DNA from: Lepturacanthus savala
Lineage: Eukaryota; Chordata; Actinopteri; Scombriformes; Trichiuridae
Assembly (NCBI GenBank): GCA_030544235.1
Contig: CM060464.1
Span: forward strand, 37,303,884 to 37,367,883
Direction of reading: 5' to 3'
Length of the DNA: 64,000 bases
The notes under the pieces are model-generated. The model made no database searches. It was given only the letters and a program-made list of their open reading frames with translations, and was not told where the DNA came from. Within the stretch, counting starts at the first letter, position 1; the number at the start of each line of letters is the position of its first letter. The translations under genes were made by a program, and so were the position numbers. This document shows, in pieces, positions 19,488 through 27,837 of the stretch.

Positions 19488-19516
19488 AAATACTAATCAC
19501 TGTGTCCCCATCACAG
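19488..19516 (+). promoter_or_regulatory. Candidate splice acceptor for the accessory ORFs
   Basis: TACTAATC at about 19492, a near-perfect branch-point consensus, is followed by TGTGTCCCCATCACAG ending at 19516. It lies 10 bases before the ATG at 19527. Complex retroviruses express 3' accessory genes from spliced RNA, and this site would serve accessory ORF A. Confidence 0.6.
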
Positions 19517-19526
19517 ACTGTTGGAA

Positions 19527-20450
19527 ATGGCGGAGGCTTTCCTAACTGGACCTCAAGCAACCGTGGATGCTTGGCAGGGTCCCAGCTCTAGCAGTGAGGA
19601 CAACACACACACATCAGTAGGAACACAACATCTAGCTGCAAGCACACATGTTCCAAACAGGCACTCCGGTGAATCACAGCGGGACGAGAGATACTTCATC
19701 CCTATCCATCCACCAGAGGTATCAGGATGGAGCCGTTTCCGGATAGCACCCCTGGAGACTCCCGCGACACATCTGGCTGATCTACACGTGGTCCAGTGGT
19801 CAACAACCTCCCCCAAGCCAGAGCCCAGTTCCAGCAGCCCAGGGGATCCAGAGGACCAAGGACAGCTGCCAGAGACCGATGATGACCTGCCTTCAATAAC
19901 AGTTCTTCTACAAGATAGCCCGCCACTACCCAACAAACCACCGTACCTCACCGTTGGTCCCAAGGATGTTGCTCAGTTATCCAGATACCTGGTCCGTCCT
20001 TTTGAGCAATACACCTGTCTCGAAGATCTTCGTTGTGAAATAGGTGACATGACCACCATAACTTACTCCTCCATGCAAGATGGTCTGTCAGAAATGGCCC
20101 GTAGACAAGTCCAGAAGATCAGGCACCTGGCATATAATCGCAGATATACTGGAAGACTGAAAGAGATGCAGAAGGAAATCGAAAAACTGACACATGAGCT
20201 GACTCATGCTCAGCATGAAGCTAGCACACTACAGAAGAAGATGGGCGAGGTACAAACTGCTTACGAGCAGGCACATCAAACCATATCACAGCTGCAGCAG
20301 TCCAATGCCACCCTGATCAGATTCTGCAAGACAAGACTGCACCAACAAGCAACTGCAGTTAATGGACTAGAAGCTACACTGAGAAGGGGGGTGGTGGGAA
20401 ACGCCCTTCCTCAGCAGGGATCCTACAAGCCCCGAGCAGGGGAGCAGTAA
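19527..20450 (+). CDS. ERV accessory ORF A, coiled-coil protein of unknown function
   Basis: An intact frame of 307 codons starts at ATG 19527, just behind a good splice acceptor. The N-terminal 140 residues are Ser/Thr/Pro-rich and probably disordered (SSSSPGDPEDQGQLPETDDD). From about residue 195 to 275 the heptad pattern (KEMQKEIEKLTHELTHAQHE, then QAHQTISQLQQSNATL) predicts a long coiled coil, suggesting oligomerisation. There is no signal peptide or membrane segment. I do not recognise the family. It ends two bases before ORF B, so one spliced RNA could serve both. It has no stop or frameshift, unlike gag, pol and env. Confidence 0.65.
   Translation: MAEAFLTGPQATVDAWQGPSSSSEDNTHTSVGTQHLAASTHVPNRHSGESQRDERYFIPIHPPEVSGWSRFRIAPLETPATHLADLHVVQWSTTSPKPEPSSSSPGDPEDQGQLPETDDDLPSITVLLQDSPPLPNKPPYLTVGPKDVAQLSRYLVRPFEQYTCLEDLRCEIGDMTTITYSSMQDGLSEMARRQVQKIRHLAYNRRYTGRLKEMQKEIEKLTHELTHAQHEASTLQKKMGEVQTAYEQAHQTISQLQQSNATLIRFCKTRLHQQATAVNGLEATLRRGVVGNALPQQGSYKPRAGEQ
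20381..20391 (+). promoter_or_regulatory. Possible polypurine tract of the ERV
   Basis: GAGAAGGGGGG is followed directly by TGGTGGG, the arrangement expected of a polypurine tract next to a U3 start. If it is real, the 3' LTR would be about 1.25 kb and would contain all of accessory ORF B. There is no matching sequence at the 5' end to confirm it. Confidence 0.25.
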
Positions 20451-20452
20451 AA

Positions 20453-21319
20453 ATGAATCCCAATCAAGATGATGAGCCAAATGACATCCTGCTAGCCGCA
20501 TTACAGGATGTGTTTGGTGACCAAGAGGCGGCTGATGAGGTGGACAATGACCCACTTGTAAACAGGTGGGCTGAATGGAAGACCCTACATGATCAACACG
20601 TTCCCAATGGAAAAACAGTTGGGGGATGGAACTACAGTGACTTTTTATCCCACAAACCCCAGTTCATAAATGAGCACACTGATCTCGGATCCCAGGTCCC
20701 GGGATCTAAGCTCATTAACACTTTAGTGAGCCCGGTATCACAGCTGCAAACCACCACGGACGGGTGGCATGAACCCTGGAGAACAGCATCTGACCCCATC
20801 ACTCCACATTTGCAATGGACAATGCCTTGGCCAGAGCAAACCCTACACCATTGCCTGCAAAGGTTGCACTGGAGCACTCTGCGCGCTCAGCTCCAAGAAA
20901 CAGGCAGCATCCAGTACTGGGATGAAGGGTTTGGTGAACTGACAACAGTGGCTGAGGAGGGTGAGATAATCCCCATAAGTGCAAATCTGTATGTGCAACG
21001 TACACGATACCATGTAAATGTGATGTATCATTTGTTTCTATGGGGCTATTTGTATCCTAATCAAAGCCGTAGTCCATTTACAGTGTACCCATGCGTCAAT
21101 AGGAAAAGGTACCTGGTGGCAGCATCGGGTCACAGGACAGTAACGAGAATCCTGGACGGTGGGCAATCAGCTATTTGGTCAGACACCTCACAACAGCTGT
21201 TACAATGGTTAAAGCATCTAACAGGAGAAGGTTCTGTACTCAGACCTGAGGCCTATAGGGCAAGAGCAGAGGACTTTCTCCACGCAATCAGAACAAATAT
21301 ATACTATCAAGGTGTGTAA
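20453..21319 (+). CDS. ERV accessory ORF B, tryptophan-rich protein of unknown function
   Basis: An intact frame of 288 codons begins at ATG 20453, two bases after the stop of ORF A. The N-terminus is acidic (MNPNQDDEPND, DQEAADEVDND). The centre and C-terminus are rich in Trp, Tyr and His (RTRYHVNVMYHLFLWGYLYP) and look globular. No signal peptide, zinc site or known catalytic motif is visible. By position it could be a transactivator or host-factor antagonist, as 3' genes of complex retroviruses often are, but nothing in the sequence proves that. The end of the ORF may overlap U3 of the 3' LTR, whose left boundary is unclear. Confidence 0.65.
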   Translation: MNPNQDDEPNDILLAALQDVFGDQEAADEVDNDPLVNRWAEWKTLHDQHVPNGKTVGGWNYSDFLSHKPQFINEHTDLGSQVPGSKLINTLVSPVSQLQTTTDGWHEPWRTASDPITPHLQWTMPWPEQTLHHCLQRLHWSTLRAQLQETGSIQYWDEGFGELTTVAEEGEIIPISANLYVQRTRYHVNVMYHLFLWGYLYPNQSRSPFTVYPCVNRKRYLVAASGHRTVTRILDGGQSAIWSDTSQQLLQWLKHLTGEGSVLRPEAYRARAEDFLHAIRTNIYYQGV

Positions 21320-21643
21320 GCGATAAAGAATTAATATTCCTAATGGTATTAAAATAGACTATCCTCGGTTAGAATTGACATGTATGGTAATACCGGTGGA
21401 AAACAGTGAAAAATGTATCAAATTGTATAAAAGCTCGGAACTTTTCAGTTGGTTTTCAGACTTAGCCCGGGCTACTTCTCATGTATGGTTAACATTGTAT
21501 TTTCTACAATAAACCATCGTTGGACCGTGAACCAGCTGAACCTGTCTCATCTTTAATTTCCTTGTGACTTCACATTTTTGTTATTCCGTACTAAGACTTA
21601 GACTAATTTATTGCTTATTGGATATTGAACAAAAGTCACAACA
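21320..21643 (+). repeat. 3' LTR of the ERV (U3 promoter, R and U5; left boundary not fixed)
   Basis: The region contains a TATA box, TATAAAAG at 21426-21433, and a polyadenylation signal, AATAAA at 21508-21513, spaced as in a retroviral LTR with a short R region. U5 then runs to CACAACA at 21643. The last 68 bases are identical to the end of the 5' LTR-like segment. U3 must begin further left, and I could not place its start. Confidence 0.75.
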
Positions 21644-21884
21644 GCGCCCCTCGAAAGACTACCTCCCAGCCAACCCCTGCCCATTCACACCTTCTGTTGG
21701 TAATGAGTTGAGGTCTAGAATTAGAAGACAAAGCCCCTCTTTTTCAAACCCTGCTAAATTTGAGCCAAGAAATAAAACTAATGTAGTGTGTTATTCTTGT
21801 GGACAAAAAGGTCATATTAAAATAGTGTCCAAAGGCACGTATGAGCAAGAATTACATGTGCTTTACTCCTCAGTTAACTATTAA
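21644..21884 (+). pseudogene. gag: gag of the Gmr1-like element, C-terminal part (zinc knuckle)
   Basis: The gag frame resumes after the ERV (PSKDYLPANPCPF) and reaches a zinc-knuckle start, CYSCGQKGH, near 21790-21816. The fourth ligand is not in its expected place, so the knuckle is incomplete. It would have bound element RNA. The frame passes into the protease segment from 21841. Confidence 0.75.
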
Positions 21885-22335
21885 GGAGAATATTTCAGAA
21901 TGCCATCGTGAGGAGCTCACAATAGGTGTGTTAATTGGAGATAGACCCTGTGTAGCTCTCCTAGATTCAGGAAGTGACCGCACCCTGGTCAGAGAGGACA
22001 GTCTCCCTAAGGATGTTGTTTTTTGTGGAGGAACTGTTGATGTCTGTTGTATCCATGGAGATAGAGTAGCATATCCCATTGCTGAAGTTAATATGCAGGT
22101 TGACGGTGAACAGTATACATTGTCAGTGGGTGTATTGGAACATTTGCCTTATCAGGTTGTGTTGGGCTGTGACGTCCCTTGTCTTGCTGAGCTGATAGCT
22201 AGACAGTCTTGTGAAGCTAGGACTATCAGCACCAGTAACAGTTTGCTTGTGGTCACAAGGTCCAAGAGCAGTCGAGAACAGGCCGGTCCAACAGAAGGGT
22301 GGGAAGTGTTACCATTTGCTAATGAAGAGTGTTGA
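21841..22335 (+). pseudogene. Protease of the Gmr1-like element
   Basis: The segment encodes a retropepsin fold with ALLDSGSDRTLVRED (DSG catalytic triad near 21961-21969) and the C-terminal VVLGCDVPCL near 22157-22186. It is 164 codons long and ends at TGA 22333-22335. It would process the element's Gag-Pol. The next segment is integrase and not RT, which is unusual for Ty3/gypsy. Confidence 0.8.
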
Positions 22336-23520
22336 AGCATGTTGTTAAACCTGTAGACTCTGACATTTTTACCATCCCAGGTGATATTGCGAAGCTACAG
22401 AGAGAAGACCCCACACTTGCAACCCTGTTTTCTAAATGTGTGCCTGAGTCAACCCAAGTAACAGAGAAAGGCAAGGAGGTGTTTGTGGTGAAGGAAGACA
22501 AGCTGTATCGCCACAGTTTGATTAGTGATCAGCTGGTCATTCCCCACAGTTTGAGATCTACAATCCTTAACTTGAGTCATTCTATTCCATTGGGCTGGAC
22601 ACTTAGGGCAGTCAAAGACATTTTCAAGAATGATTCCCTGTTTCTATTGGCCCCAGCAGTATTCTGATACAGTAAAATACTGTCAGTCCTGTCCACAGTG
22701 TCAATTAACAGCTCCAGGTAGGAAGGGAGAAAGGGCCCCCCTCATTAACATGCCCATTATTGACACGCCCTTTTCACGCATTGCGTGAAGTAGTGGAGGC
22801 CATAAGTATATATTAGTAATTTGTGATTATGCTACGAGATATCCTGAAGCCTTCCCTCTGAAGAAGATTAAAGCCCGCCAGATCATCAACTGCCTCATTC
22901 AGCTGTTTTCCAGAGTCGGCATCCCAAAAGAGATCATCACAGATCAAGGTACAAACTTTACATCAAGTTTGTTAAAAGATGTGTATAGACTGCTGGGAAT
23001 TCAAGGTGTGAAGACCAGTCCTTACCATCCACAGACAGATGGCCTTGTTGAGCGCTTTAACAAGACTCTTAAAGGCATCGACCAGCTTCTCACCATTTCA
23101 ACTGTTGTATGGTCATCCAGTAAGAGGGCCGATGGATGTCCTGAAGGAAGCTTGGGAGAGTCCAAGGCCACAACAGCAATGCAGTGAGCTTTCATATGTG
23201 CTGAAGATGAGAGACAAACTTGAAATGTTTCAAGATCTTGCAAATAATAATTTGTTTCAAGCACAGGAGAGACAGAAGCAGAGCTATGATAAGGCCTCGA
23301 GGAGGAGAGTGTTCCACGAGGGCCAAAAGGTTCTCCTTCTTTTACCAAGGTCTGACAGCGGTCTTCTGGCTAAGTGGCAGGGGCCATACATTGTCAACAG
23401 GAAAATGGGTCCGGTCACATATGAGCTCTTACTACCAGATCGTCGGAAGAAACATCAGGTGTTCCATGTGAACCTACTAAAGGAGTGGGTCGACCACCCA
23501 GAGCACTCTGCAACCTTGTG
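22336..23520 (+). pseudogene. Integrase of the Gmr1-like element (upstream of RT; deleted and frame-broken)
   Basis: An N-terminal zinc-binding region (22336-22720; CQSCPQC near 22681) leads to the core (YILVICDYATRYPEAFPL, then EIITDQGTNFTS with the second catalytic Asp, and HPQTDGLVERFN with the Glu). The segment that should hold the first catalytic Asp is missing at a junction near 22788. A second deletion near 23100 removes the end of the core. The C-terminal chromatin-facing domain (GPYIVNRKMGPVTYELLL, then HQVFHVNLLKEW) is open in the frame that continues into RT. The deletions make it inactive. Confidence 0.82.
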
Positions 23521-24560
23521 GGCATGGACAGTAGCAGATGAGGAGGAGCTGCAGGTGCAATACTTTCCTTCATCATCAGAGACTGTGATTTTTCCAGATG
23601 TAAGTCATCTCACACCAGTTAAACAGCAGGAACTGCAGGCACACATGACAAAAGAACTCTTTAGCCTTAAACCAGGTTGTACACACCTTATTAAACATCA
23701 CATCTGCCTGCGCTCACCTGAACAGCAGCCTATCAGGGACACAACCTGTCACATTCCAGCCAGGTTGGTTCCTGAATTGAAGCAGGAAGTGGAGATGTTG
23801 TCTACAGGAGTCATTGAGCCATCTCACAGTGAATGGTGTAGCCCTGTAGTGTTGGTCCCGAAGAAGGATGACAATAAATTAAGATTCTGTGTCAATTTTT
23901 CAAAGCTAAATGCTGTATCTGCTTTTGAAACCTATCCTATGCCAAGGGTAGATGAACTAATTGAGCGCTTGGGAAATGCCAGTTTCCTGACGACCCTTGA
24001 CCTTTGCAAAGGGTATTGGCAAGTCCCTTTAACCGACTCTTCAAAAGACTATACAACTTTCAGGGTTCCAAGTGGCTTGTTCAGATTCAGAATGATGCCA
24101 TTTGGTTTGCACGGAGCTCCAGCAACGTTTCAGAGGTTGGTGGATGAGATGTTGAGAGGAGCGGAGGACTATGCAGCGCCTTACATTGATGACATTGTTG
24201 TCTTCAGCCGAATCTGGGAAGAACATGTGCACCATCTCAGTGATGTGTTCCAACGCATCAAAAATGCAGGTCTGGTGATCAACGCCAGAAAATGTCACAT
24301 TGCCAAGCCAGAGGTTCAGTATCTTAGCTATGTGATTGGAGGTGGTGGTATCCATCCTCGAGTAGGAAAGGTGGAGGCAATTGCAGCTTCTCCGTTGCCT
24401 AACACCAAGAGGAGGCTACGGTCATTTTTGGGATTAGTGGGATGGTATCGTTGTCTCATCCCTAACTTTTCAACAGGGGCTGCTGTTTTGACTGATATGG
24501 CTCGTAAATCGAGCACAATTAAGGTTAAATGGACTCAAGAGAGTGAAACTGCTTTTAATG
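23521..24560 (+). pseudogene. Reverse transcriptase of the Gmr1-like element
   Basis: The RT motifs appear in order: GVIEPSHSEWCSPVVLVPKK, LRFCVNFSKLN, FLTTLDLCKGYWQVPL (first Asp), FGLHGAPATFQRLVD, and APYIDDIVVFS with the catalytic YIDD near 24182-24193, followed by the thumb region GLVINARKCHIAKPEVQYL and SFLGLVGWYR. The frame is continuous with the integrase C-terminus and runs open from about 23039 to 24730. It is the best-preserved part of the element and is of the Ty3/gypsy type. Confidence 0.88.
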
Positions 24561-24909
24561 ACTTAAGAGACTGTTTATGTCAAAAACCTGTGTTGCATTG
24601 TCCCAATTTCACTCTGATGCCTCAGACAGATGCCTCAGAAGTGGGTCTTGGAGCGGTGTTGGAGCGGGTGAGGAAGGAAACCAGTTGCCTGTGCAGTACA
24701 ACAGTCGTAAGCTATTTCCAAGAGAAATGAGGTATTCCACAGTCGAAAAAGAATCTTTAGCTCTAAAATGGGCTCTAGACACTCTGAAGTACTATCTTAT
24801 TGGTAAAGAGTTTGTGCTTGAGTCTGACCATCGTGCTTTACAGTGGATCAAAAAGATGAAAGACACTAATGCTAGAATCACCAGATGGTACGTCTCTCCA
24901 ACCTTATAG
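24561..24909 (+). pseudogene. RNase H of the Gmr1-like element
   Basis: TDASEVGLGAVL carries the first catalytic Asp in the RT frame. Reading changes frame near 24685 and continues QLPVQYNSRKLFPREMRYST, then EKESLALKWAL with the Glu and LESDHRALQWI with the Asp. The frame stops at 24907-24909, and a short non-coding stretch leads to the polypurine tract. Confidence 0.8.
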
Positions 24910-24989
24910 TTTTCAGGTCCAGTATTGACCAGGATGCAAGAATGTCATTGCTGACTTCCTGTCCCGTGACTCTGAGGAGTAACAGTCTT

Positions 24990-25003
24990 AAGGGGGGGGG
25001 GGG
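24990..25003 (+). promoter_or_regulatory. Polypurine tract of the Gmr1-like element
   Basis: A run of A followed by G (AGGGGGGGGG and further G) immediately precedes the 3' LTR. This is the expected primer for plus-strand DNA synthesis. Confidence 0.8.
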
Positions 25004-25822
25004 TGAAAAAGTGGGTGAGATTCACCATTTGTCCCTATATTTTGGTTATGTTGTAGTTTATTGTCCACTAATTAATTAGTGAAATATATAGTGCAGACAC
25101 AGCTTATCCCGGGTTTAGTTTGAGTTTGTATTTTATATTTTAATACTGATTATTTACATCATCATTGGATAAAATAAACACACACTGTTAATGTTAAGTT
25201 GTATAAATTTATTTGTTTAATTTCAGGTATTGATTGATTATAAGTTTAAATTTGTTACTCATTCCTTATACTCACCATGTATTCCAGAGGTAAAGGGGGG
25301 AAATGTGTGTCATTTCCTGCTTTTATTTCCTGGAAGAATCCATCAACGAGGTAACTGGGAGATACCAAGAGTGGGGGGAGTTGAGGATTATGTTGAGTTT
25401 GTTTTGTTTAAGTTGTGTATCATTTGAGATTTATTTAAGGACATATGTTGAGTTTCAGGACATTATAATAAGGTCCAGTCTGTGACTTTTTTTGTTTGAG
25501 ACTAATGTTTACCTGTTTGCAGGGAAGCTGAGTTTACCCCAGCTGTGTGGTTGGATCCAGGTGGATCCTAGGATTAGTCTACCCAGCAATCAGGAGGGTT
25601 CAGTGGTGTGAATGCTGTCTGAGAAGTGGAAGCCAGATGCGAGGGCTCCAACTGTTTTTTCATTTAGGTTGAGTTTAGGTTTCTTCAGTTAAGATGTGTT
25701 AACTGTATTTTTGATCTTTTTGTAAATATCTTTTTCTTTCTTTTTTTTTCTTTTTTTTTGGAGAAATGCGCATTTTTGGTGGCACTTGACAAAATTAAAA
25801 AAGATTTTTTGATATGACCACA
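25002..25822 (+). repeat. 3' LTR of the Gmr1-like element
   Basis: This matches the 5' LTR at 5759-6639. It lacks about 46 bases just before its terminal CCACA and a short internal duplication, so it is shorter. Its end at 25822 is followed by the CTGTG target duplication (25823-25827). Confidence 0.9.
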
Positions 25823-26130
25823 CTGTGTCTCCATTCTAGTTCTGTTAGACATTAGTGCTGCATTAGACACCATGGACAACCAGACCTACTACAGAGATCA
25901 GAGCATCTTATTCGTATAAAGGGACCTCATTAGGCTGGTTTTAGTTCCACAAGGTTCTGTGTTTAGACCAATAATTTTAACTTTTTATATGCTTCCTGAA
26001 TGGTCAGGTCCATCTTACCTGAAGGATCTCATAACTCAGGATCATCCACTCACTGATTTCCACTAATGCAGCGTATTAATAAAATATAATTGGTAGCAGA
26101 GCCTTCAACTCCCACAATCCTCTGCTGTGG
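25823..26130 (+). pseudogene. LINE reverse-transcriptase fragment, right half
   Basis: The frame resumes as SILVLLDISAALDTMDNQTY and later reads PQGSVFRPI and FYMLP, then jumps to a C-terminal part (SGPSYLKDLITQDHPLTD). It therefore has an internal deletion as well as the 20-kb insertion to its left. It belongs to a CR1/L2-like LINE. Confidence 0.75.
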
Positions 26131-26370
26131 AATTCTGTGAACTTGAATTAAAGATTTTTCCATTTGTGGGCACAAATGAGGGCACATTTACCAAGGATGT
26201 GGTTTTATTTCAGATTATTTTCAGATTCCGCTCTTTAAAGAGTTTGATAATTTGTTGTAAATCTCCAAAAACTTGACTCTATCATTGAAATCCATTGAAC
26301 TGCATTTGTTAATCCCATGTTATTAATATTAGCATTAAACCATGTTATTTTGGTATGTTTATGTTTTATA

Positions 26371-27176
26371 TAGTGCTCAATCGATTAAAAAAAATAATCA
26401 AATTAATTACAGGATTTTGTAATTAATTAATCAAATTAATCACATTTTAATGTCATATCTGCTAAAGGTGTCCTGATAAAGAATTTGAATTCTAGGATAT
26501 TAATAAATTGTAGTGCATGACTAATCAATTGAATACAGTAAGAAGAGAAGATCTGAAATCCAATGTTTTATTGGTGAACTGTGCTTCATGAATTACATCC
26601 AAAAGTAAAGGTCTAGCACATTAAACCAGTTAGACCAAGTGCATTATTCATAAATGTAAAACAAATACAACAATTCAGTTAAATAAATAAAATTCTGAAA
26701 TAAAATAAAGAAGTCACTTAAGCTCAATATAGCAATTCAAAAATGAATAATAGAAGTTGTATATTTTGCGCTGCATTGTGCCAACATAGTTTTGCTCTGT
26801 GAGAGCAAACACGTGTGGTTTGAACCAATCAGAATTAGCGATGCTGATAACGTGACCATGTGTCCATTAGCCAACCGGCTCGCCTCGCGTTGCATAGCAA
26901 CCAGAGACGCTCAGACTTATTGCTCCGTGCCAAACGGCACAGACAGACACCGAAACAGCGTAGATTACACTGAAACGAGCCACTGGAATTGTTCCAGCAC
27001 TCGGATAATGTAACTAACTACTAACTAACTAATGTGACTTTAGTACATTGTTTTCTTTATTTAACATGGGATTTTCGCCACCATTGATACTCATAATTAA
27101 TTGTGTTAAATTTTTTAAGGTGTTAAATTGCGGTGTAATTAATTAATCAAATTAACGCATTAAAATGACAGCTCTA
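26371..27176. mobile_element. hAT-type MITE with 8-bp duplication GTTTTATA
   Basis: The ends TAGTGCTCAATCGATTAAAA and TTAAAATGACAGCTCTA are inverted repeats of the common fish TAGGGCTGTCAATCGATTAA type. The element is flanked by perfect GTTTTATA (26363-26370 and 27177-27184), the 8-bp duplication made by hAT transposases. There is no transposase; a 73-codon frame inside (26792-27013) has no hAT features. Confidence 0.88.
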
Positions 27177-27184
27177 GTTTTATA

Positions 27185-27716
27185 TTGAAGAGTTTTACTG
27201 GTCAAGTTTTGGCCTCGGGAGCAAATTCCTGTAATTTTCTTAGTTTCCACTGCACGTCTGCCTCCAATGAAGCTAATGAATGACAGTTTTTATATGAAAA
27301 ATGTGCATGTGTGTGAAATGGCAGCAAAATGTGTATTTACAAAATAGACATTTGATCACTAGTTAATTTTTAAGGTTGTTTTTCATCTAAAGGGTTCATT
27401 TCTTAAAATGGATTACTGGATATTTTATACTCAGGACAAAATGATGTTGGTTCAAAACATTATGCAGTAAAAGTAGTAAAACACATTTTACACGCATCAA
27501 TAACAAATAAAAAATCTGCAGATTTAAAATAAACAAAAGTGGCCAAAAACAAGCTGATTGGAAACTGATTTGAAACAAAATCAGAGAGATTCATCATCAA
27601 CAGACTTTTTATTCAGTTTTGAGCCACATTTTTATGACGTTGTAGATTGAAGCTGAACTGGAATCATTGACTCAGCATCCTGACAAACCTTTCGTCCAGG
27701 TGAGTCGGACAGGGCA
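27185..27716. other. Non-coding DNA
   Basis: No gene, RNA or recognised repeat is visible between the hAT MITE and the GTCAGGGG minisatellite. Confidence 0.5.
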
Positions 27717-27837
27717 GAGTCAGGGGTGGAGTCAGGGGTGGGTGGGGTTAGGGGCGGAGTCAGGGGCGGAGTCAGGAGGTGGGGTCAGGGGTGGAGACAG
27801 GGGCGAAGTCAGGAAGTGGGGTCAGGGGTCAGAGGTG
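27717..27837. repeat. GTCAGGGG(C/T)GGA minisatellite, left block
   Basis: Tandem variants of GGAGTCAGGGGTG and GGGGTCAGGGGCG. The array resumes at 29355 after a hAT insertion, so both blocks were one array before the transposon entered. Confidence 0.85.

Larger units (their letters stand above)
8301..21643 (+). mobile_element. Endogenous retrovirus, nearly full length, gamma/epsilon-like with two accessory ORFs
   Basis: A 13.3-kb provirus inserted in the gypsy gag. It starts TGTAGTGAC and ends GTCACAACA, flanked by a 4-bp duplication GCGC (8297-8300 and 21644-21647). Order: 5' LTR-like segment, 2.5-kb leader, gag, pro, a 2H-like region, RT, RNase H, integrase, env, accessory ORF A, accessory ORF B, 3' LTR. 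Gag has an MG N-terminus and one CCHC knuckle, and Env has CXXC and CX6CC. These fit class I (gamma/epsilon-like) fish retroviruses; the two extra ORFs recall complex fish viruses such as snakehead retrovirus, but that placement is not proven. Stops and frame changes in gag, pol and env make the copy defective. Confidence 0.9.
5759..25822 (+). mobile_element. Gmr1-like Ty3/gypsy LTR retrotransposon, itself interrupted by an L2 LINE and an ERV
   Basis: Long terminal repeats at 5759-6639 and 25002-25822 flank gag, protease, integrase, RT and RNase H remnants. Flanking CTGTG at 5754-5758 and 25823-25827 is the 5-bp target duplication. Integrase lies upstream of RT, the order that sets the deuterostome Gmr1 clade apart from ordinary Ty3/gypsy elements. 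Two later insertions at 7435-8111 and 8301-21643 account for about 14 kb of its length; without them it would be about 6 kb. Several stops, frame changes and internal deletions show that it is inactive. Confidence 0.9.

Noticed and set aside
26792..27013. 73-codon open frame
   Set aside because: Lies inside a hAT MITE and shows no transposase features.
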